Origin: Bifidobacteriaceae bacterium | Lineage (GTDB): Bacteria > Actinomycetota > Actinomycetes > Actinomycetales > WQXJ01 | Assembly: GCA_031265345.1 (NCBI GenBank) | Contig: JAISCU010000129.1 | Span: forward strand, 1 to 10,678 | Length of the DNA: 10,678 nt | Reading direction: 5' to 3' | Part shown: piece by piece, positions 6,703 through 10,678 of the stretch | Numbering within the stretch: position 1 is the stretch's first letter | Layout: every line of letters starts with the position of its first letter | Made by a program: the position numbers and the translations under genes | The notes under the pieces: model-generated | The model's database searches: none | Told to the model about the DNA's origin: nothing | Seen by the model: the letters and a program-made list of their open reading frames with translations, nothing else

Positions 6703-9267
6703 CTACTGCGCGGTTCGGACCAAGCGGGCGGCCTCCACCAAATTGGCCAGGGCCGCTCGGGTCTGACCTGGGCTGCGGGTCTTCAGCCCGCAATCGGGGT
6801 TGACCCAGGCATCGGGCCCGAAGGTCGCGCGCGCGAGCCTGATCCTGGCCGCGACCTCCTCGACCGGGGGCACCCGGGGCGAGTGGATGTCCCAGACCCC
6901 GGCCCCGACCGCGCCGAGGTCGCCTCCCCGCGCCAATCCGCTGATCGCCCCGACACCGGACCGGGCCGCCTCCAACGAGATGACATCCGGGTCCATCGCG
7001 ATGATCGCCTCCACGATGTCGCCGAACTCGGCGTAACACATATGCGTGTGGAGCTGGGTCGAGTCGCCCACGGCTGCGGTGGTCAAAGCGAAGGCGCGGA
7101 CCGCCCAATCGAGGTAGGCGGGGCGGTCGGCTCGACGGAGGGGCAGGAGTTCGCGCAGCGCCGGCTCGTCCACTTGGATGATCCTCGCGCCGGACCGTTC
7201 CAGGTCCAAGACCTCGTCGCGAAGCGCCAACGCGACTTGGGCGGCGGTGTCTGCCAGCGGTTGGTCGTCGCGCACGAACGACCAGGCCAGCATGGTGACG
7301 GGCCCGGTCAGCATCCCTTTGACCGGCCGGTCGGTCAGGCTCTGGGCGTAGCCGGTCCACCTCACGGTCATGGGCTCCGGGCGCGACACGTCTCCGAACA
7401 GGATCGGCGGGCGCACGTAACGACTGCCGTACGACTGCACCCAGCCGTTCTCACTGGTCCAGAACCCGTCCAACTGCTCAGCGAAGTACTGGACCATGTC
7501 GTTGCGCTCCGGTTCGCCATGGACCAGGACGTCCAGCCCCAGTTCTTCTTGCGCCCGCACCACCGCAGCGATCTCGGCCCGCATCGCCGCCTCGTACTCC
7601 GCCTGGGTCACCGTGCCCTTGCGCCGGGCCGCGCGGGCCGACCGCACCTCGGCGGTCTGCGGGAACGATCCGATGGTCGTGGTCGGCAATTGGGGCAATG
7701 GAGTCGCGGCGGCCTGCGCGGCGGCCCGTAGGCGGCGCGGGTTGGCTCGCCTCGCGTCGCCTGGGTTGACGGACGCCACCCGCGCTCGGATAGCGTCCAC
7801 CCTGGTCAGCGGAGATTGGTCGCGCCGGCGCCGGGCCTCGGCGTTGGCGCGCAGTGGTTCGGCCACGGCTGGGCGCCCCTCGGTCAGCCCGCGCGCGAGC
7901 GTCGCCGCCTCGTCCAGCTTTTGGCGCGCGAAGGCGAACCAGCCCGCCAGTTCGCCGGGCACCGCCTCGGCGTTGACGTCCAACGGCACATGCAACAAGC
8001 TGCACGATGCCGCCGGGTCGAGCCGGGCGCTCAAGCCCGTCAAGCTTTCGGCTTGGGCCAGCGCCAGTTCCAGGTCGGCAGCCCAGATATTGCGCCCGTC
8101 GATCAGCCCGGCGACGACCCTCTTGCGGGGGATTCCGCCGATCCGTTCGAGGTCCTCGAGGTTCTTCGAGGCCGGGCCGGTGAAATCGATCGCCAGCCCC
8201 TCGACCGGGCTGGCCGCCAGCACCGGGAGCGCTTGGTCGAGGGCCCCGAAATAGGTGGCGACCAGGAGCTGGGGGCGGGCGGTCGGTTCGGTGAGCACGT
8301 CGTAGGCGTGTCTGACCCGCTCCAAGACCTCGGCCGGTTGGTCCAACACCAGGCACGGCTCATCGAGTTGCGCCCATTCGGCGCCGTGCTCCGCCAGCCG
8401 CGCGAGCAGGTCTTGGTACTCGGGCAGCAGGCGGTCCAACAAGTCGAGCGGCTGGAACTCGGCGGAGGCTGGGACTGGGGCGGCGGCATCGTCCACCGTT
8501 TTTGAGAGCAGCAAGAAGCTGACCGGCCCCAGGATCACGGGGCGAGTGGTGACGCCAACGGCCTTCGCTTCATCGAACTCGGCCAGCGGCTTGGACGGGT
8601 CGAGGGCGAATAGTGTGTCCGGCGTCAATTCCGGCACCAGGTAGTGGTAGTTGGTGTCGAACCACTTGGTCATCTCGAGGGGCTCCAAGCCGTCGCCGCC
8701 CCGCGCGAGCGCGAAGTAGCGGTCCAAGGCGGTGCCGGTTCGGGCGGCGAATCGCGGCGGGATGGCGCCGAGCATCCAGGCGGTGTCGAGGACGTGGTCG
8801 TAGAGGGAGAAATCGTTCGAGGGGACCTCCGCCAGGCCGGCTTCGCGCATCGTGGCGATGCGTCCGAGCCGCAGTTCACGGGCCGTTTTCAGAAGGTCTG
8901 CGGCGCCGACGGCCCCTGACCAATAGCCTTCGACGGCCCGCTTGAGTTCGCGGTTGGCCCCCTGGCGCGGGTAGCCGAGACAGGTGGCGCCTGGGCTGTC
9001 GCCGCCCCGGCCCGTGCCGCTGGGCCGACCGGGGCTCGTGGGGTCGGCGGCCTCGGTGGCGGCGGTGGCGGCGGGGATCGTGGGGCGACCGGGGCTCGCG
9101 GGGCAACGGGGGACGGTGGGGTCGGCGGGTTCCGTGGTGGCGGTGGCGTCGCGGTTCGTGAGGTCGGCGGATTCGGCGGTGGCGGTGGCGAGGTCGGCGG
9201 GGCCCGCGAGGTGGGCGGGTTCGGCGGCGAGGTCGGGTGCGCTCGCCGCTGCGGCTGGGATGGTCAT
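6703..9267 (-). CDS. metE: 5-methyltetrahydropteroyltriglutamate-homocysteine methyltransferase (cobalamin-independent methionine synthase)
   Basis: MetE transfers a methyl group from methyltetrahydrofolate polyglutamate to homocysteine in the cytosol, the last step of methionine synthesis. The N-terminal barrel starts near LGYPRQGANRELKRAVEGYW (97-116). The linker and catalytic barrel begin around TTTIGSFPQTAEVRSARAA. Zinc ligands are all present: H742 and C744 (HTHMCY), E766 (ISLEAARSG) and C826 (VNPDCGLKTR), with spacing like the E. coli enzyme. Length is 854 residues against about 755-770 normally; the excess is an Ala/Thr/Pro-rich repetitive segment at about residues 5-93. The ATG at 9267 is firm: GAAGGAG lies 5 nt upstream, and there is no start codon with a good site nearer the conserved domain. 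A cobalamin riboswitch in its leader implies repression when B12 is available. Confidence 0.97.
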   Translation of the reverse strand: MTIPAAAASAPDLAAEPAHLAGPADLATATAESADLTNRDATATTEPADPTVPRCPASPGRPTIPAATAATEAADPTSPGRPSGTGRGGDSPGATCLGYPRQGANRELKRAVEGYWSGAVGAADLLKTARELRLGRIATMREAGLAEVPSNDFSLYDHVLDTAWMLGAIPPRFAARTGTALDRYFALARGGDGLEPLEMTKWFDTNYHYLVPELTPDTLFALDPSKPLAEFDEAKAVGVTTRPVILGPVSFLLLSKTVDDAAAPVPASAEFQPLDLLDRLLPEYQDLLARLAEHGAEWAQLDEPCLVLDQPAEVLERVRHAYDVLTEPTARPQLLVATYFGALDQALPVLAASPVEGLAIDFTGPASKNLEDLERIGGIPRKRVVAGLIDGRNIWAADLELALAQAESLTGLSARLDPAASCSLLHVPLDVNAEAVPGELAGWFAFARQKLDEAATLARGLTEGRPAVAEPLRANAEARRRRDQSPLTRVDAIRARVASVNPGDARRANPRRLRAAAQAAATPLPQLPTTTIGSFPQTAEVRSARAARRKGTVTQAEYEAAMRAEIAAVVRAQEELGLDVLVHGEPERNDMVQYFAEQLDGFWTSENGWVQSYGSRYVRPPILFGDVSRPEPMTVRWTGYAQSLTDRPVKGMLTGPVTMLAWSFVRDDQPLADTAAQVALALRDEVLDLERSGARIIQVDEPALRELLPLRRADRPAYLDWAVRAFALTTAAVGDSTQLHTHMCYAEFGDIVEAIIAMDPDVISLEAARSGVGAISGLARGGDLGAVGAGVWDIHSPRVPPVEEVAARIRLARATFGPDAWVNPDCGLKTRSPGQTRAALANLVEAARLVRTAQ
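9020..9240 (-). repeat. Intragenic degenerate repeats encoding the MetE N-terminal extension
   Basis: On the plus strand GTCGGCGG followed by a TCGGTGGCGGCGGTGGCG-like block recurs at about 9043, 9121 and 9163, and GACCGGGGCTCG occurs at about 9027 and 9088. In protein terms this gives three related segments, ATATAESADLT, ATATTEPADPTVP and AATAATEAADPTSP, plus SPGRP twice. The pattern suggests growth by duplication just after an ordinary MetE start. Confidence 0.65.
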
Positions 9268-9272
9268 GGGTT

Positions 9273-9279
9273 CTCCTTC
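9273..9279 (-). promoter_or_regulatory. metE ribosome binding site GAAGGAG
   Basis: On the minus strand GAAGGAG precedes the ATG at 9267 by 5 nt (AACCC). It fixes the start upstream of the repetitive extension, and is the likely target if the riboswitch acts on translation. Confidence 0.8.
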
Positions 9280-9425
9280 AAGCGTCCTGGTCGGGTGCGG
9301 GCAGGCGCCGACCGGGCACGCCTGGCGCCCGTCGGCCGATCAACCCACCCGCGAGGTTTCGGTCTCCGGCGCGCGGTTGACTGGTGACGGTCCGGGTGCC
9401 GGGCCGCCGCTCGCGCGCCGCACGC

Positions 9426-9622
9426 TTGGCAGGTGTTCGGACTTGGGGGCGTGGGACTGACCCATGGTGGAGCCGGCCCTTCGCCTACTGGCCGTCGCTT
9501 CCCAGGCCCCAGGCCCAGTGCTCGGTGACGGCGGTCGTTCCCCTTTACCGCTGCGGGGCAGTCCCGGATTCGCACCGGGTTCCCTCTTGCCTCGCCCGCC
9601 TGGCCCCGGCGGATCACCTGGG
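9426..9622 (-). ncRNA. Cobalamin riboswitch in the metE leader
   Basis: Read on the minus strand, the conserved blocks occur in order: GAGGGAACCCGGTGCGAATC then CGGGACTGCCCCGCAGCGGT (9549-9588), GGGAAGCGACGGCCAGTAGG (9484-9503), and AGTCCGAACACCTGCC (9428-9443), the B12-box end. CAGGTG (9615-9620) pairs with CACCTG (9430-9435) to close the P1 stem, and GCGGT/ACCGC make P5. About 160 nt separate the aptamer from the metE ATG. That gap has GC-rich hairpins but no U-run, so control of translation or a non-canonical terminator seems more likely than a classic terminator switch. Binding of adenosyl- or another cobalamin should turn metE off. The kissing-loop partner was not resolved. Confidence 0.93.
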
Positions 9623-9650
9623 CCGCGCGGGCGAACCAAACGCGCGCACC

Positions 9651-9679
9651 AGTATATGAGCGCGTCGATTTACAATCCG
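9651..9679 (-). promoter_or_regulatory. metE: Putative promoter for the riboswitch-metE transcript
   Basis: On the minus strand TATACT (9651-9656) is a good -10 box. CGGATT (9674-9679) lies 17 bp upstream as a weak -35; TTGTAA (9670-9675) is better in sequence but only 13 bp away. Transcription would begin near 9644, about 20 nt before the aptamer. Confidence 0.45.
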
Positions 9680-9697
9680 AATTCGCCCCTGGCGCTC

Positions 9698-9753
9698 AGG
9701 CGGCCACGCCGATGACCGTTCGCCTCGACGCGGCCTATCGAGGTAGCTGCTGA
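9698..9753 (+). pseudogene. Remnant of a ribbon-helix-helix (CopG-type) gene
   Basis: Bases 9698-9735 match 10333-10370 of the intact RHH gene at 35 of 38 positions, and two of the three differences are synonymous. The fragment reads QAATPMTVRLDAAYRGSC and then stops at TGA (9751-9753), so only the beta-strand MTVRLDAA is kept and both helices are lost. No ribosome binding site precedes it. Confidence 0.6.
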
Positions 9754-9795
9754 GGCCCGTCGGCGCATTTTCCGGGGGGCCTGCGCGCTCCGGTC

Positions 9796-9888
9796 CATCG
9801 AGCCCGCTGTTCTGCGTGCGGGAACGCGTCGAGTCCGCCGATTTGCGGCCTGGGACGCGTCGAGTCCGCTACTTTGGCTCCGGACCTT
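9796..9888 (+). repeat. 31-bp repeat array, left arm (three units, plus orientation)
   Basis: Units start at 9796, 9827 and 9858, exactly 31 bp apart, with CATCGAGCCCGCTG, CGTCGAGTCCGCCG and CGTCGAGTCCGCTA. The first about 20 bases are conserved (…TTTGCG follows the core in two units) and the rest varies. There is no coding potential of note. Confidence 0.75.
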
Positions 9889-9904
9889 TCGCGTATTGCC
9901 TGGT

Positions 9905-9914
9905 CAACGCGTTG
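9905..9914. repeat. 10-bp palindrome CAACGCGTTG between the two 31-bp arrays
   Basis: The 34-bp spacer between the converging arrays (9889-9922) contains this perfect palindrome near its centre. Confidence 0.5.
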
Positions 9915-9922
9915 CACTTGAG

Positions 9923-10046
9923 CCTGGATATGCGCAAAACCCCGGACTCGATGAACAACGGCGCGCAAACCAGCGGACTCGGCGGAGTTGAGGGCCCAAA
10001 ACAGCGGAGTCGATGAACAACGAGTCGCGAACTGCCGGACTCGGCG
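9923..10046 (-). repeat. 31-bp repeat array, right arm (four units, minus orientation)
   Basis: On the plus strand the complementary core CGGACTCG or CGGAGTCG starts at 9943, 9974, 10005 and 10036, exactly 31 bp apart. Read on the minus strand the units begin CGCCGAGTCCG, CATCGACTCCGCTG, CGCCGAGTCCGCTG and CATCGAGTCCG, and GTTTTG or GTTTGCG follows the core in three of the four, as in the left array. Alternate units resemble each other more closely (GATGAACAACG in two), pointing to a 62-bp duplication. Confidence 0.75.
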
Positions 10047-10190
10047 GGGCACGCGACCAGGAGACCGGCAGCGCCAGGACAGGCTCGCCGGGGTCGTGTT
10101 AGCGTTACAGCACACGAAAAGGAGCGTGTGCGATACCCGGGACGGCCACGATGTTGGGGGAATTGGGCTTGCCCCATCGAAGGAGGCGCA

Positions 10191-10460
10191 GTGAGCCAGA
10201 CCCACATCGCCCATGATGGCACGGTTCTGACCGATCAGTTGCTCGACCAGTGGGGAAGCGAGATCGAGGCGGGAATCTATCCGGGTGTGCCGGGCGAGGT
10301 CCGGCATGGGCGCCCGCTGGTGATCGGGCCGGAGGCGGCCATGCCGATGACGGTCCGCCTCGACGCGGCCCGCCGTGACAAATTGCGGCGTATCGCGGAG
10401 CGACGTCATGTCTCGCAGTCACAGGTCCTGCGAGACTTGCTCGACGCGGCGCCCGTGTAA
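10191..10460 (+). CDS. Ribbon-helix-helix (CopG family) DNA-binding protein, possible antitoxin
   Basis: The product is 89 residues. The C-terminal part is an RHH fold: beta-strand MTVRLDAA (52-59), helix RDKLRRIAERR, a turn at HVS, then helix QSQVLRDLLDAA. The N-terminal part (HDGTVLTDQLLDQWGSEIEAG) and the linker PGVPGEVRHGRP resemble small actinobacterial antitoxin-like proteins. RHH proteins bind DNA as dimers through the strand. The GTG at 10191 has AAGGAGG 4 nt upstream, a strong site; the frame is open further upstream without one. No toxin gene follows within 218 bp or precedes it, so it is an orphan regulator here, or its partner lies beyond the window. Fold confident, role inferred. 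Confidence 0.8.
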   Translation: MSQTHIAHDGTVLTDQLLDQWGSEIEAGIYPGVPGEVRHGRPLVIGPEAAMPMTVRLDAARRDKLRRIAERRHVSQSQVLRDLLDAAPV

Positions 10461-10470
10461 ACGGTCAGGC

Positions 10471-10525
10471 GTCCCGAAACCGCCGTGGCGTGCTCCAGTC
10501 GGCGCGCGACGGTGGTTTCGGGGAC
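10471..10525 (+). terminator. Long hairpin downstream of the RHH gene
   Basis: Arms 10471-10486 and 10509-10525 pair over 16 bp with one G-U and one bulged G, around a 22-nt loop. It begins 10 nt after the TAA stop. There is no U-run. The GTCCC/GGGGAC outer end also resembles the repeat stems elsewhere in the window, so it may be a mobile palindrome acting as a terminator. Confidence 0.5.
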
Positions 10526-10654
10526 ACAGCTGCCAGGGGGCGCCGATGCCGCCGACGCGCCTACCTGCGCAAACGCTGGTTGCCGGGCGGTCGGCATCGG
10601 GCACCTCATGACTGAACCCACCGTGGCGGCGATCTGCGGCGTGCGACGGGGGAC

Positions 10655-10678
10655 GGTTCCGTGACTAGTCGAGGAACC
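10655..10678. repeat. Near-perfect 24-bp palindrome cut by the window edge
   Basis: GGTTCC (10655-10660), GACTAGTC (10663-10670) and GGAACC (10673-10678) share one centre; 10 of 12 base pairs are symmetric. GGGGGAC precedes it. Apart from this, 10526-10678 holds no gene I can support. Confidence 0.6.

Noticed and set aside
6883..7731. Plus-strand open frames over metE (also 7496-8254 and 7816-8505)
   Set aside because: They lie wholly within metE, lack ribosome binding sites and show shadow-like composition.
9001..9267. MetE N-terminal extension as a signal peptide or membrane anchor
   Set aside because: It lacks a basic start plus a continuous hydrophobic stretch; charged residues and prolines are scattered throughout.
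9796..10046. 31-bp arrays read as a CRISPR
   Set aside because: There is no alternation of an identical repeat with unique spacers; similarity runs through most of each unit, it reverses orientation midway, and no cas gene is present.
10608..10664. Short frame MTEPTVAAICGVRRGTVP as a toxin or leader peptide next to the RHH gene
   Set aside because: Only 18 codons, no ribosome binding site, and it runs into the terminal palindrome.

Overview
The window looks like chromosomal DNA from a high-GC Gram-positive bacterium (Actinomycetota). The reasons are strong G/C preference at third codon positions, GTG starts, AAGGAG-type ribosome binding sites, hairpin terminators without a U-run, and the style of the proteins. 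I cannot name the genus. No rRNA, tRNA, transposase or phage gene is visible.

Layout, left to right. (1) A minus-strand gene for a TIM-barrel sugar isomerase/epimerase of the inosose-dehydratase type (89-952), with a promoter and operator-like dyad just upstream. (2) An 826-bp gene-free stretch (953-1778) packed with repeats: two copies of a long hairpin, then three 92-bp tandem units that each carry a GGGGAC/GTCCCC stem. (3) A plus-strand cytoplasmic WG-repeat protein (1779-3428). (4) A 324-bp gap holding a terminator-like hairpin and a small MITE-like element with a central perfect palindrome. (5) ppdK, pyruvate phosphate dikinase (3753-6470, plus). (6) A 232-bp convergent gap with a 14-bp hairpin and a 32-bp tandem repeat. 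(7) metE, cobalamin-independent methionine synthase (6703-9267, minus), with an unusual repetitive N-terminal extension of about 90 residues. (8) A cobalamin riboswitch in the metE leader (about 9426-9622, minus). (9) About 530 bp without an intact gene, holding a remnant of a ribbon-helix-helix gene and two head-on arrays of a 31-bp repeat. (10) A small CopG/RHH gene (10191-10460, plus) without a visible toxin partner, followed by a strong hairpin and, at the window edge, a near-perfect palindrome.

The genes do not form one pathway. The clear regulatory unit is riboswitch plus metE: when cobalamin is present, the B12-independent enzyme is expected to be shut down, which implies a B12-dependent MetH elsewhere in the genome. 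PpdK is central carbon metabolism at the pyruvate/PEP node.

The most unusual aspect is the intergenic DNA. Almost every gap is filled with palindromic or tandem elements. Several share the terminal motif TGYCCGATGCCG and GGGGAC/GTCCCC stems, which suggests one or more families of small non-autonomous elements moved by an enzyme encoded elsewhere.
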